A DNA stretch of 64,000 nt, taken from assembly GCA_016707075.1 (NCBI GenBank), contig JADJII010000011.1:62001-126000 (forward strand), read 5' to 3'. Under the pieces are notes generated by a model. It saw only the letters and a program-made list of their open reading frames with translations, was not told the DNA's origin and did not search any database. Numbering within the stretch: position 1 is the stretch's first letter; each line of letters begins with the position of its first letter. The position numbers and the translations under genes were made by a program. Of this stretch, positions 52,099 through 61,111 are shown in pieces. This DNA comes from Egaibacter danicus (lineage in GTDB: Bacteria; Pseudomonadota; Gammaproteobacteria; Burkholderiales; Burkholderiaceae_C).

Positions 52099-52136
52099 GG
52101 TGTATTTCCTCGGGTAATAGCGTTAAACAGGAGCAT

Positions 52137-52167
52137 AGTCTGAACCTTGCCATGATGGGAGAGTCAA
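52137..52167 (-). promoter_or_regulatory. CueR-type promoter of copZ-cueR
   Basis: On the minus strand TTGACT (52167-52162) and CAGACT (52142-52137) are separated by 19 bases, the stretched spacing typical of MerR-family promoters. The spacer contains the operator ACCTTGCCATGATGGGA (plus-strand 52144-52160), repeated exactly at 52209. Confidence 0.75.
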
Positions 52168-52188
52168 GCAACCCTGCTGTGGCCGGGG

Positions 52189-52202
52189 TTGATCTGGATC
52201 AA
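52189..52202. promoter_or_regulatory. Perfect FNR/ANR box upstream of copA
   Basis: TTGATCTGGATCAA matches TTGAT-N4-ATCAA exactly. It ends four bases before the copA -35 element and is centred near -47 from the predicted start, close to activating FNR positions. Confidence 0.65.
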
Positions 52203-52205
52203 TGC

Positions 52206-52236
52206 TTGACCTTGCCATGATGGGAACCATTACGCT
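52206..52236 (+). promoter_or_regulatory. CueR-type promoter of copA
   Basis: TTGACC (52206-52211) and TACGCT (52231-52236) are separated by 19 bases with the operator ACCTTGCCATGATGGGA at 52209-52225. Confidence 0.78.
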
Positions 52237-52245
52237 CTGGGCACT

Positions 52246-54456
52246 ATGACAACTACTTTATCTGCATCTGCAATTGACATCGGTATCGGCGGCATGACCT
52301 GCGCGTCGTGTGTGAGCCGCGTCGAAAAAGCCCTCAAGAAAGTGCCTGGCGTGCAGGAGGCCACGGTGAACCTGGCTACCGAATCGGCGCGCATCGTGGT
52401 GGCACCGGGCGACAATCTGGACGCGCGACTGCGCCGTGCCGTGCGTGATGCCGGTTATGAGCCCCGCGCCGCCGATGCTGCCGTGATGGAAGAAGACGTT
52501 TCTCCCTGGGCCGGATTCATGCCTGTCGCGGTGGGCCTGGCGCTGTCTGCGCCGTTGGTGCTGCCGATGATTGGTGACTTGCTGGGCAAGCACTGGATGC
52601 TGGCGCCGATCTGGCAGTTTCTGCTGGCGACACCGGTTCAGTTCATTCTGGGTGCGCGCTTTTATAAGGCCGGCTGGCATGCACTCAAGGCGCTCACAGG
52701 CAACATGGACTTGCTGGTGGCCATTGGCACCACGGCGGGCTGGGCGCTGTCCATGTGGCTCTGGTTGACGGCCGAGCCGGACACCATGGTGCACCTGTAC
52801 TTTGAGGGCTCGGCCGTGGTGATCACGCTGGTGATGTTGGGCAAGTGGCTGGAAGCGCGGGCCAAGCGACAGACCACGGCGGCCATTCGCGCCCTGCATG
52901 CCCTGCGGCCTGACGTGGCACACCTGATGGGACCGGATGGCGAGGTGGATGTGCCGGTGGCGGAATTGCTGGTGGGTGACCGGCTGGTGGTCAAGCCCGG
53001 TGAGCGGTATCCGGTGGATGGCACCTTGTTGGAGGGGCACACGCAGGTGGATGAGTCCATGCTGACCGGCGAGCCCCTGCCCGTGGCCAAAGACGCTGGC
53101 GGGGCGCTGACGGGTGGCTCCATCAATGGCGACGGCCGCGTGGTGATGCAGGTGCGTGCTGTGGGCAGCGAAACGGTGCTCTCGCGCATCATCCGTCTGG
53201 TGGAAGACGCGCAGGCGGCCAAGGCACCGATCCAGCGGCTGGTCGATCAGGTGAGTGCGGTGTTTGTACCGGTGGTGCTGGTGCTGGCGCTCATCACGCT
53301 GTTGGGCTGGTGGCTGACTGGCCATTCATTCGAGGTGGCACTGATCCACGCGGTGGCGGTGCTGGTGATTGCCTGCCCGTGCGCGCTGGGGCTGGCCACG
53401 CCCGCCGCCATCATGGCTGGCACCGGCGTAGCGGCGAAACATGGCATTTTGATCAAGGACGCGCAGGCGCTGGAACTGGCGCACAAAGTGGACGTGGTGG
53501 CGTTTGACAAAACCGGCACGCTGACCGTGGGCAGGCCGAAATTGACGGCGCTGTCGGTTGCCGATGGCATGGATGAAGCAGAGCTGCTGCGCGTGGCGGC
53601 CAGCCTGCAAAGCGGCAGCGAGCATCCGCTGGCCCGTGCGGTGGTGCTGGCGGCACAGGCAAAAGGCCTCGCTTTTGAAAGCCCGGACAACGTGCGCGCC
53701 GTACCCGGCCGGGGCAGTGAGGGAGAGGTGGGGGTGCGCAGTTTTCTGATTGGCAGCCTGCGCTGGATGGACGAGCTGGGCGTTGACGTGCGTTCACTGG
53801 CCACCCGGGCCGCTGAGCTGCAGGCGCAGGGCGCGACTGTTTCCGCCATGGCCGAGCGCACGACGGAGGGTTTGACGCTGCGTGCCCTGATGGCCTTTGG
53901 CGACGAGCCCAAACCGGGTGCCAAAGAGGCACTGACGGCCTTGCGTGCGCGGGGCATCAAGACCGTCATGATCTCTGGCGACAACCGGGGTGCCGCCGAA
54001 GCCATGGCGCGCCGTCTGGGCCTGCGGCCCGAAGAGGGCGAAGTGATGGCCGAGGTGCTGCCGGGCGACAAGGCCGCCCGGGTCGTGGCGCTTAAAGAAG
54101 GCGGTCACACGGTTGCGATGGTGGGTGATGGCGTGAACGACGCGCCCGCTTTGGCCGCAGCCGACGTCGGCATGGCCATGGGCAACGGAACGGACGTGGC
54201 GATGCACGCGGCGGGCATCACGCTGATGCGTGGCGACCCGTTGCTGGTGGCTGCGGCTCTGGACATTTCAGACCGCACGGTGGCCAAGATCCGCCAAAAC
54301 CTGTTCTGGGCTTTTTTCTACAACGCGGCCGGCATTCCGCTGGCCGCACTCGGCTACCTGAGCCCCGTGGTGGCCGGTGCGGCCATGGCGATGAGCTCGG
54401 TCAGCGTGATGAGCAACGCGTTGCTGCTCAAGCGCTGGAAACCACGGAAATCATAG
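52246..54456 (+). CDS. copA: Copper-exporting P1B-type ATPase CopA
   Basis: This 736-residue pump has one N-terminal HMA domain (GMTCASCVSRVEKALKK), eight membrane helices, the metal-site CPC (ACPCALGLATP), phosphorylation Asp in DKTGTLTVG, the EHPLARA nucleotide motif, TGE-type actuator (LTGEPLPV), and GDGVNDAPALA. It exports Cu(I) from the cytoplasm. Divergent from copZ-cueR with a CueR operator in its promoter and an FNR box beside it. Confidence 0.96.
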   Translation: MTTTLSASAIDIGIGGMTCASCVSRVEKALKKVPGVQEATVNLATESARIVVAPGDNLDARLRRAVRDAGYEPRAADAAVMEEDVSPWAGFMPVAVGLALSAPLVLPMIGDLLGKHWMLAPIWQFLLATPVQFILGARFYKAGWHALKALTGNMDLLVAIGTTAGWALSMWLWLTAEPDTMVHLYFEGSAVVITLVMLGKWLEARAKRQTTAAIRALHALRPDVAHLMGPDGEVDVPVAELLVGDRLVVKPGERYPVDGTLLEGHTQVDESMLTGEPLPVAKDAGGALTGGSINGDGRVVMQVRAVGSETVLSRIIRLVEDAQAAKAPIQRLVDQVSAVFVPVVLVLALITLLGWWLTGHSFEVALIHAVAVLVIACPCALGLATPAAIMAGTGVAAKHGILIKDAQALELAHKVDVVAFDKTGTLTVGRPKLTALSVADGMDEAELLRVAASLQSGSEHPLARAVVLAAQAKGLAFESPDNVRAVPGRGSEGEVGVRSFLIGSLRWMDELGVDVRSLATRAAELQAQGATVSAMAERTTEGLTLRALMAFGDEPKPGAKEALTALRARGIKTVMISGDNRGAAEAMARRLGLRPEEGEVMAEVLPGDKAARVVALKEGGHTVAMVGDGVNDAPALAAADVGMAMGNGTDVAMHAAGITLMRGDPLLVAAALDISDRTVAKIRQNLFWAFFYNAAGIPLAALGYLSPVVAGAAMAMSSVSVMSNALLLKRWKPRKS

Positions 54457-54492
54457 ATTGCTATGACTGTTCGTATCGTGAGACGGGGCTGT

Positions 54493-54956
54493 ATGAGTGA
54501 GGTTTCCTGCGTGGAGCCCCCCCGGCCTCCCGCCCGCTTGCGAGGGCGCTCGCACCAGACTTTTCGGTGGGTTGCTACTGCGAGCTGGCCTCCCGTCTTC
54601 GCACGCTTCGGCCCGTGCCCCCTGCCGTGGCCATCATCGTTGTCTGGATCATCACCGGGCCGCTGTTTGGTTTCAGCGACACCTGGCAGCTGGTGATCAA
54701 CACCGGCACCACCATCATCACCTTCCTGATGGTGTTCCTGATCCAGAACACCCAGAACCGCGACACCGAGGCCATCCAGGTGAAGCTGGATGAACTCATC
54801 CGCGCGACCCGGGGCGCGCACAACGCGCTGCTTGATCTGGAGGAGCTGGAGGAAGAAAATCTGGATGAATTCCGCGCCAAGTACCAGGCACTGGCCAGCG
54901 CAGCCCGGGCCCAGCTGGGCCGGGGCTTCAAGGACACCGACACGCCAGAGCCCTGA
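54493..54956 (+). CDS. Low-affinity iron permease-like protein, N-terminus probably frameshifted
   Basis: From about 54630 the frame that opens at 54567 is typical of the small Fet4/COG5478 proteins (WIITGPLFGFSDTWQLVINT, TTIITFLMVFLIQNTQNRD, LDELIRATRGAHNALLDLEE). The usual first helix and start are not in that frame. A second frame from 54493 gives FRWVATAS, the expected beginning, so a one-base slip near 54590 is likely. If intact, this would be a two-to-three helix membrane protein; transport function is only inferred. Confidence 0.65.
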
Positions 54957-54977
54957 GAAGACGGGCAAGGCTTGACG

Positions 54978-54991
54978 TTGATCTGCGTCAA
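54978..54991. promoter_or_regulatory. FNR-like box upstream of the hemerythrin gene
   Basis: TTGATCTGCGTCAA differs by one base from TTGAT-N4-ATCAA and lies 52 bases upstream of the hemerythrin start. Confidence 0.5.
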
Positions 54992-55043
54992 GGTTTGAAG
55001 TGCTGGCACATGCCATGCTCACGCGAAATACTGGAGACGCATC

Positions 55044-55628
55044 ATGGCCCACGAAAGCATACGAATCATTCATGACGAACACTCGGCGCTGTCAGCGATG
55101 CTGCGTTCACTGGGCATGATGGTGGAGCGCGGGCCGGGGGATCAGGCAGAGGATTTTTTTGATGTGTTGCGGGCGATGCTGTTCTACATCGACGAGTTCC
55201 CGGAGCGCCTGCATCACACCAAGGAGTCAGACCTGCTGTTCCCGCGTGTGGCCCGGCTGGCGCCCGAGGTCATGGAGACCATTGTGCGGCTGGAAAAAGA
55301 CCATGCGGCGGGTGAATCAGCGGTCCGCGAATTGCAGCATTTGTTGCTGGCGTGGGAGCTGGTGGGTGACTCCAGACGCGTCGCGTTTGATGCGGCGGTC
55401 AAACGCTACCTGGAGTTTTACCTGGAGCACATGCGGCTGGAAGAAACGGTGATCCTGCCAGCCGCCCAGCGCGTGCTGAGCGACGCCGACTGGAAGGACC
55501 TGGATGCGGCCTTCGCCACCAATTGCGACCCGCTCACCGGCAAATACCCGCGCGACCCGGCCTACGACCGGCTGTTCACGCGCATCGTGATGCGGGCACC
55601 CGCGCCCATTGGATTGGGCAAAAGCTGA
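55044..55628 (+). CDS. Hemerythrin-domain protein
   Basis: This 194-residue soluble protein has the hemerythrin/HHE helices with metal ligands (RIIHDEHSALSAML; YIDEFPERLHHTKESDLLFP; LEKDHAAGESAVREL; YLEFYLEHMRLEETVILP). The family binds a di-iron centre and handles O2, NO or iron. A leading AUG follows GGAGAC. An FNR-like box upstream would suit microaerobic or nitric-oxide-linked expression. Confidence 0.93.
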   Translation: MAHESIRIIHDEHSALSAMLRSLGMMVERGPGDQAEDFFDVLRAMLFYIDEFPERLHHTKESDLLFPRVARLAPEVMETIVRLEKDHAAGESAVRELQHLLLAWELVGDSRRVAFDAAVKRYLEFYLEHMRLEETVILPAAQRVLSDADWKDLDAAFATNCDPLTGKYPRDPAYDRLFTRIVMRAPAPIGLGKS

Positions 55629-55632
55629 TCAC

Positions 55633-56751
55633 TCAGGCCAGCATGGGGTAATCGGTGTAACCCTTGGCGCTTCCGCCGTAAAAGGTGGCGCGGTCGGGCA
55701 GGTTGAACGCCTTGCCCTCGCGCAGGCGACGGGTCAGATCCGGGTTGGCGATGAAAGGGCGGCCAAACGCCACCAGATCAGCGCCCTCTGCGAGGGATTG
55801 ATCGGATAGTCTGCGGTCATACCCGTTGTTCACCATCCAGGCGCCCTTGCCCCCGGCGTTGCGATAGGCGACGCGCATGGCGTTGTAGTCAAAGGGCTGG
55901 TCTCCCTGCATGTGGTCGCGCGCGCCACCGGTGGCGCCCTCAATGATGTGCAGGAAGGCCAGATTCAGCAGCGCCAGTTGGGCGGCTACGTAATCAAACA
56001 GCGGTTGCGGATGCGGGTCTGCAGCGTCGTTGGCCGGTGTGACAGGTGACAGCCGCAGGCCAACCCGGTCGCCGCCAATTTCCTGCGTGACAGCACGCAT
56101 CACTTCAAGCAGCAGGCGCGCCCGGTTTTCAATCGAGCCGCCATAAAGATCACTGCGGGTGTTGGAGCCCGAGCGCAGAAACTGGTCCAGCAGGTAGCCA
56201 TTGGCGCCATGTACTTCAATGCCGTCAAACCCGGCGGCCATGGCGTTGCGCGCGGCGCGGCGGTAGTCATCCACGATACCGGGCAACTCGTCAATGGCCA
56301 GAGCGCGCGGCATGGATGTTTCTTCGAACACCGGTACACCGTTGCGGATGAGCACGGTTTTGGTTTTGGCACGAATCGCTGAAGGGGCCACAGGGGCTTG
56401 CCCGCCGGGCTGCAATTCATTGTGCGAAACCCGCCCTACGTGCCACAGCTGCACCACGATCTTGCCGCCCGCGGCATGTACAGAGTCCGTCACCTTTTTC
56501 CATGCGGCCACTTGCTCGTTGCTCCAGATGCCCGGCACATCGGCATAGCCCTGCCCCTGGTGGCTGATGGCGGTGGCCTCCGTCACGATCAGCCCGGCGC
56601 CACTTTTCGGGTCGGCGCGCTGCGTGTAGTAGGTCACCATCAGGTCATTGGGCAGCGCACCGGGGGCGCGGTTGCGGGTGAGTGGCGCCATGACCACACG
56701 GTTGGCCAAATGCATGCGGCCGACTTGCAGGGGATCGAACAGGGAAGTCAT
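55633..56751 (-). CDS. Old yellow enzyme family alkene reductase (NemA-like)
   Basis: This 372-residue flavoprotein TIM barrel has LFDPLQVGRMHLANRVVMAPL-type FMN contacts at the N-terminus, the H-x2-N-type substrate site near EVHGANGYLLDQFL, RSDLYGGSIENRARL, and the C-terminal YTDYPML. OYEs reduce activated alkenes, nitroesters or N-ethylmaleimide with NADPH. The ATG of MTSLFDPLQ was chosen; the open frame extends upstream but without conservation. Confidence 0.94.
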   Translation of the reverse strand: MTSLFDPLQVGRMHLANRVVMAPLTRNRAPGALPNDLMVTYYTQRADPKSGAGLIVTEATAISHQGQGYADVPGIWSNEQVAAWKKVTDSVHAAGGKIVVQLWHVGRVSHNELQPGGQAPVAPSAIRAKTKTVLIRNGVPVFEETSMPRALAIDELPGIVDDYRRAARNAMAAGFDGIEVHGANGYLLDQFLRSGSNTRSDLYGGSIENRARLLLEVMRAVTQEIGGDRVGLRLSPVTPANDAADPHPQPLFDYVAAQLALLNLAFLHIIEGATGGARDHMQGDQPFDYNAMRVAYRNAGGKGAWMVNNGYDRRLSDQSLAEGADLVAFGRPFIANPDLTRRLREGKAFNLPDRATFYGGSAKGYTDYPMLA

Positions 56752-57264
56752 CGGTTTACCAGATTTGAAGTTGAAGCCATGAGATGAGGGCTTTCCTGGA
56801 AAATGCAAGTTTGCAGCTGCCTCAACATACGCGGGACATGCGGCAAGTCTTTTTGCCTGATCTCCCACCCCAATGCCGTCAACAGTCGGGATGTGCCGGT
56901 GCCCTGCTGGCCGATGAGTCCTCTGCCAACCCGCAAGTATCGATTTGCGGTTGGGAACGGGCTGTAGATGCGCAGGCTCGGATGGTCAAGTCGGTGGAGC
57001 GGATTGCCACAATGGAACAGGCGCGGATGAACCCGGGCGCGGTGGGCACGCTGCTGTATTGCCACCCAACCGGCCAAGCCAATTCGGGGCGTTGTGACCA
57101 ACCGGCCAACGGAGGTGGCAACTGGTTTCGCTTCCCGCTCACGTCCCGAAGGGTATTTAGAGGGTCGCAGCCGCTGGATGGTCTCTGACGACAGATGTGT
57201 GGGGTGCACAAATACCGAGGCTCGATTACGATGTGGCAGGTGATTTGAAAACCCTTCCGACAAC
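56752..57264. other. 513-base stretch without a convincing gene
   Basis: Open frames exist on both strands here (for example plus 56784-57188, 134 codons, starting MRAFLENASLQLP; it lacks a clear ribosome site), but none shows conserved motifs, a signal peptide or a plausible domain. The stretch separates the OYE gene from the DUF1631 gene and must contain the latter promoter. It may hold a decayed gene. Confidence 0.4.
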
Positions 57265-57576
57265 ATGCGCATTACCCATTTCAACGGCTTGCAATCCCTG
57301 CTCTACGAGCGAACCCTGGCCGGTGCAGTGACCCATGCCCGGGAGCTGATGCCAAGGCTGGTGGCTGCGGCACGTGAATCCCTGCTCAAGCAGGAGCGCG
57401 AGGTTCGTGGATTGTTCCAGCGCGATTTGATCACCCTGTCACGCACGCTGCTTGACCAGCACGAACCAGTGCTTTGCGAGCGCTGTGTGGCTCTGCTGCT
57501 GGCCGGTTTCTCGGGTGTGACGCCTGAAGACAGCGCTCTTGGGGCTGCAGTCATCGGCGTCATCCTCGCAAGGTAG
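57265..57576 (+). CDS. DUF1631 protein, N-terminal part (split frame)
   Basis: The 103-codon frame (RELMPRLVAAARESLLKQE; LDQHEPVLCERCVALLLAGF) fits the N-terminal helices of DUF1631 proteins. It stops at 57576, inside the next frame, which begins 37 bases earlier and continues the family. The two probably form one gene interrupted by a single-base change, or a two-part gene. Confidence 0.6.
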   Translation: MRITHFNGLQSLLYERTLAGAVTHARELMPRLVAAARESLLKQEREVRGLFQRDLITLSRTLLDQHEPVLCERCVALLLAGFSGVTPEDSALGAAVIGVILAR

Positions 57577-59185
57577 GGGGCCCCAAGATGGGCAGAACGA
57601 ACCGACCGGACGAACGGCCGTGTCGCGAACGCCCGTGCGCGTCAGGGGCGTTCGCGACGATACGTCCCTGACCCTCGAAAAATTGAGAAAACTGTTGTCT
57701 GGTGAGCTTGACCAGCTACCCGTGGCGGTGCAGGAAGAGTCATTTGCTGAGCGGTTCTCGCGCGAGTTTGACCAGCCGCCAGGGCCGCCCGCCGAGGCGC
57801 AGGTTTCGGATTTTTACCCTACCGTGCCAGCGGCCTTTGAAGCCCTGACCGAGATGAAACAGGTGGACAAGGTTCTGGCGGACATCAAAAGCCGCCGGGG
57901 CCGCGATCCGTCGGTGGCGGAGCCAGGTTCTGATGCGGTTCTGGAAACGCTTCGGCGGCAGGCCAAGGGTCTTGGGCAGGCGCTTAGCCTGGAGGTGGTG
58001 ACGCTGATGGTTCGCGATATGGCGAGTGATGTGCGCCTGCTTGCACCGATTCAACAGGTCGTCAAGGCGCTGGGTCCGGCGTTGTTGCGCCTTGCGATGG
58101 TGGACCCGCGGTTTTTCAGCGACAAAAAGCACCCAGCGCGGTCTTTGCTGAGCGAGATGACCGATCGAAGCCTGGCGTTTGAAACGGAAGACGCCATGGG
58201 ATTCCAGGATTTCCTGGCTCCCCTGCAGGTGCAGGTTGCCCAGCTGTCGGGCCGGCTAATTGACAACTCAGAGCCTTTTAGTGAGGCGCTGCATGTTCTG
58301 GTCCAAGGATGGGAGCAACGCCGGAAAGATGACAGGATTCAGGTGGACGCAGCAGTGCAGGCGCTGGAGAAGGTGGATGCCCGAAACAGGCACGCGATGA
58401 CCAGCGCACAAGAAATTCTCCACAGACCCGATATTGGGCATATCCCGATCCAAGTCGTCGAGTTTTTGCGCGGCCCTTGGGCGCAGGTGATCGCTCATTC
58501 CAGTATGGGCGATACCACGGGTTCTCCCGATCCTGGCGGTTATTCCGAGCTGGTGGGGCGCCTGATCTGGAGTGCGCGGCCCGAATTGACCCGCCGGAGC
58601 CCGGCCGAGCTGGCCGCGCTGATTCCCAAAATGATTGCGAAGCTGCGTGAAGGGCTTGATGCCATTCAATATCCGCCGGAACACACGTCAGCCTTTTTCG
58701 ACGTTCTGATGGCGCTGCATCAGCAGGCTTTGCGGCCAGTAAAAGCGGCCGTCGAAGCAGACCAGGCTCCGTCGTCAGTGCCGCCAGCCAATTCCGAGAT
58801 ACGACCGCTTCTGGAGGAGGGTGACAACCTTTGGATGGCACCAATGGAAGCTAAAGTCTCGGGGTTCATGGAGTTTACTGAAGGCGATGCGGACTTCGCA
58901 CAGAGCAATCTCCCTGCAGCCGCGATGCCACCAGTAGGGTCCTGGGTGGAGCTTAAGGTGAATGACCGGTGGATCAGAACCCAGCTTACCTGGGCAAGCC
59001 CGCACGGAACACTGTTTCTGTTCACCGGCGCTTCTGGGAATACGCAGTCGATGACCAGCAGGATGCGTGACAAGCTGATTCAAAACGGGCAGCTGCGCAT
59101 CATCGCGGATCAGCCCATGGTCGACGGCGCGCTGGATGCGGTGGCCCGCTCCGCCATGCTCAACAGCGTTGACAATAGGTCATAG
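57539..59185 (+). CDS. DUF1631 family protein, main part
   Basis: The 548-codon frame has the conserved DUF1631 core: LTLEKLRKLLSGELD, FYPTVPAAFEALTEMKQV, QALSLEVVTLMVRDMASD, PALLRLAMVDPRFFSDKKHP, QRSLAFETEDAMGF-like, and the C-terminal GSWVELKVNDRWIRTQLTW-type PilZ-like beta domain. Function unknown; often near cell-surface and signalling genes in Burkholderiales. The first 45 residues are not conserved and may be out-of-frame sequence. Confidence 0.8.
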   Translation: MGLQSSASSSQGRGPQDGQNEPTGRTAVSRTPVRVRGVRDDTSLTLEKLRKLLSGELDQLPVAVQEESFAERFSREFDQPPGPPAEAQVSDFYPTVPAAFEALTEMKQVDKVLADIKSRRGRDPSVAEPGSDAVLETLRRQAKGLGQALSLEVVTLMVRDMASDVRLLAPIQQVVKALGPALLRLAMVDPRFFSDKKHPARSLLSEMTDRSLAFETEDAMGFQDFLAPLQVQVAQLSGRLIDNSEPFSEALHVLVQGWEQRRKDDRIQVDAAVQALEKVDARNRHAMTSAQEILHRPDIGHIPIQVVEFLRGPWAQVIAHSSMGDTTGSPDPGGYSELVGRLIWSARPELTRRSPAELAALIPKMIAKLREGLDAIQYPPEHTSAFFDVLMALHQQALRPVKAAVEADQAPSSVPPANSEIRPLLEEGDNLWMAPMEAKVSGFMEFTEGDADFAQSNLPAAAMPPVGSWVELKVNDRWIRTQLTWASPHGTLFLFTGASGNTQSMTSRMRDKLIQNGQLRIIADQPMVDGALDAVARSAMLNSVDNRS

Positions 59186-59189
59186 GTGA

Positions 59190-59236
59190 CGTTGCCCTTT
59201 GTGCAATATGAGTGAGCAGCTACAAAACTCATAGTG
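59190..59236 (+). repeat. Dispersed AGCTAT...ATAGC repeat, copy h, abutting the MFS start
   Basis: The copy (CAATATGAGTGAGCAGC, then TACAAAACTCATAGTG) ends with the GTG start codon of the MFS gene. The 5' half is largely lost. Confidence 0.65.
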
Positions 59237-60398
59237 AATAGAGCGCCCCTGACTGAACAGCACACCCTCTGGCTCGCGCTCGCGCTGTCTTTGGGCGCGG
59301 CCGTGTCGCTGGGCGTGACGCGGTTTGCTTACGGCCTGCTGCTGCCCACCATGCGCACCGATCTGGGCTGGTCTTACACACTGGCGGGGGCGATGAACAC
59401 GGCCAATGCGCTGGGTTATCTGCTGGGCGCATTGGCCACGCCGCGGCTGATGCAGCGGCTGGGGCCTGCGCGGTTGTTGCTGGGTGGTGCGCTGCTGGCC
59501 AGTGTGTTCATGGTGTTGAGCGGTTTCTTTGTTGATGCCACGCCGCTGCTGGTGCAGCGCCTGCTGGCGGGGGTGGCGAGTGCGTTTGTGTTCATCGCCG
59601 GGGGTTTGCTGGCCGCCCAGCAGCCGCAGCGCAGTGGCTTTTTGTTGGGGCTGTATTACGGCGGCACAGGGTTTGGCATCGTGTTGTCGGCGCTGTTGGT
59701 GCCGGTGGTGCTGGAGGCTGCGTCTGCCCGGCCGCACGGCTGGGCCTGGGCTTGGTGGGCGCTGGCGCATCTGAACGCGCCCACAGCACCGACAAATTCT
59801 GCGACCAACACCACGACGGCAAGTGAAAAAGAGCCGAGCCCGCAATATTTCGCCTGGCCCGACTTTTCGTATTCGCTGGCGGGCTACACGCTGTTTGGCG
59901 TGGGCTACATCGGCTACATGACGTTTGTGATTGCGCTCTTGCGTGAGCAGGGCGCCAGTGCCAGTGCGATTACGCTGTTTTACGCGCTGCTGGGCGTGGC
60001 GGTTGTGCTGTCGTCGCGCATTTGGGCGGGGTTGCTGGACCGCTTCAAGGGCGGGCAGGCGCTGGCGATTCTCAATGGCTTGCTGGGGTTGGCGACGGTG
60101 CTGCCCGCGCTCACCTCGGCGTGGCCGGTGGTGCTGGCTTCGGGCCTGCTGTTTGGCGGGGTGTTTTTGTCAGTCGTGGCGTCCACCACGGCGCTGGTGC
60201 GGCACAACCTGCCCGCAAAGCGCCTGGGCGACGGGCATCAGCGCGTTCACGGTGGTGTTTGCGGCCGGGCAGATTGTGGGGCCGACCATCGTGGGGCTGA
60301 TTGCCGACGGGCCCGGTGGCTTGTCTCGCGGGCTGGTGTTTTCAGCCGGGGCGCTGTGGGTGGGGGCCGCGCTGGCGTGGCGGCAACGGCCCCTTTGA
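59234..60398 (+). pseudogene. YbfB/YjiJ family MFS transporter, frameshifted
   Basis: A 12-helix major facilitator of the YbfB/YjiJ type (TRFAYGLLLPTMRTDLGW, GLYYGGTGFGIVLSALLVP, AGYTLFGVGYIGYMTF). An AAA at 60217-60219 shifts the frame; with AA the protein continues LPASAWATGISAFTVVF and ends normally with ALAWRQRPL at 60398. As read, the frame instead runs into the next gene. Start GTG at the end of a dispersed repeat. Confidence 0.82.
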
Positions 60399-60417
60399 AC
60401 AGCAGTGCTGACGGACC

Positions 60418-61026
60418 TTACTTGATCAGGCCCTCCGCCTTCATCGCCGCGATCACGGCCGGGCGGGCACCCACGCGCTCGCGGTAGGCCAGCAGGTTGG
60501 TAAACGGTGTCAGGTCCACACCGACGCGGCTGGCCCAGTTGGTCACGGTGAACAGGTAGCCGTCGGCCACGGTGAAGGTGTCGCCCATCAGGTATTGCTT
60601 GCCGGCCAGCTCGCCGTTCACCCATTTCAGGCGGTTTTGCAGCTTGTCCATCGAACCGGTTTTGGTCTCGGCGGGTGTGGCGGGCGAAAACAGTGGCGAA
60701 AACGTCTTGTGCAGCTCGGTGCCGATGAAGGTCAGCCACTCCTGTAGTTTGTAGCGCTCATAGGTGCCGTTGGCGGGTGCCAGGCTTTTGCCGGGCACCT
60801 GGTCGGCGATGTATTGCACGATGGCCGGGCCTTCGTGCAGGCTCTTGCCGTTGTCCAGCGTGAGGTAAGGCACATAACCCAGCGGGTTGATGGTGTAGTA
60901 ATCCGTGCCGTCGGCCAGCTGGTGGGTCTTGGTGGGGGCGGCGATGGCTTCAAACGGCAGGCCGGCCTCGTGCATGGCGATGTGGGCGGACAGGGAACAG
61001 GCGCCGGGGGAGTAATAGAGTTTCAT
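60418..61026 (-). CDS. Glutathione S-transferase (beta class-like)
   Basis: This 202-residue protein has the thioredoxin-like N-domain MKLYYSPGACSLSAHIAMHEAG with the Cys10-type active residue of beta-class GSTs, the GSH site NPLGYVPYLTLDNG, and the helical C-domain (LMGDTFTVADGYLFTVTNW). It conjugates or binds glutathione. Convergent with the MFS gene. Confidence 0.93.
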   Translation of the reverse strand: MKLYYSPGACSLSAHIAMHEAGLPFEAIAAPTKTHQLADGTDYYTINPLGYVPYLTLDNGKSLHEGPAIVQYIADQVPGKSLAPANGTYERYKLQEWLTFIGTELHKTFSPLFSPATPAETKTGSMDKLQNRLKWVNGELAGKQYLMGDTFTVADGYLFTVTNWASRVGVDLTPFTNLLAYRERVGARPAVIAAMKAEGLIK

Positions 61027-61111
61027 GGAGTTGTCTCTTTTGAGTGTGCAGGGAAAAATACAGAATGAAAAATGCGGGAACACGGGTGTGTCATCCGGGC
61101 AGAATGGTGCC

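Noticed and set aside
56784..57188. 134-codon frame between OYE and DUF1631
   Set aside because: No ribosome site, no domain, and competing frames of equal length on the other strand.
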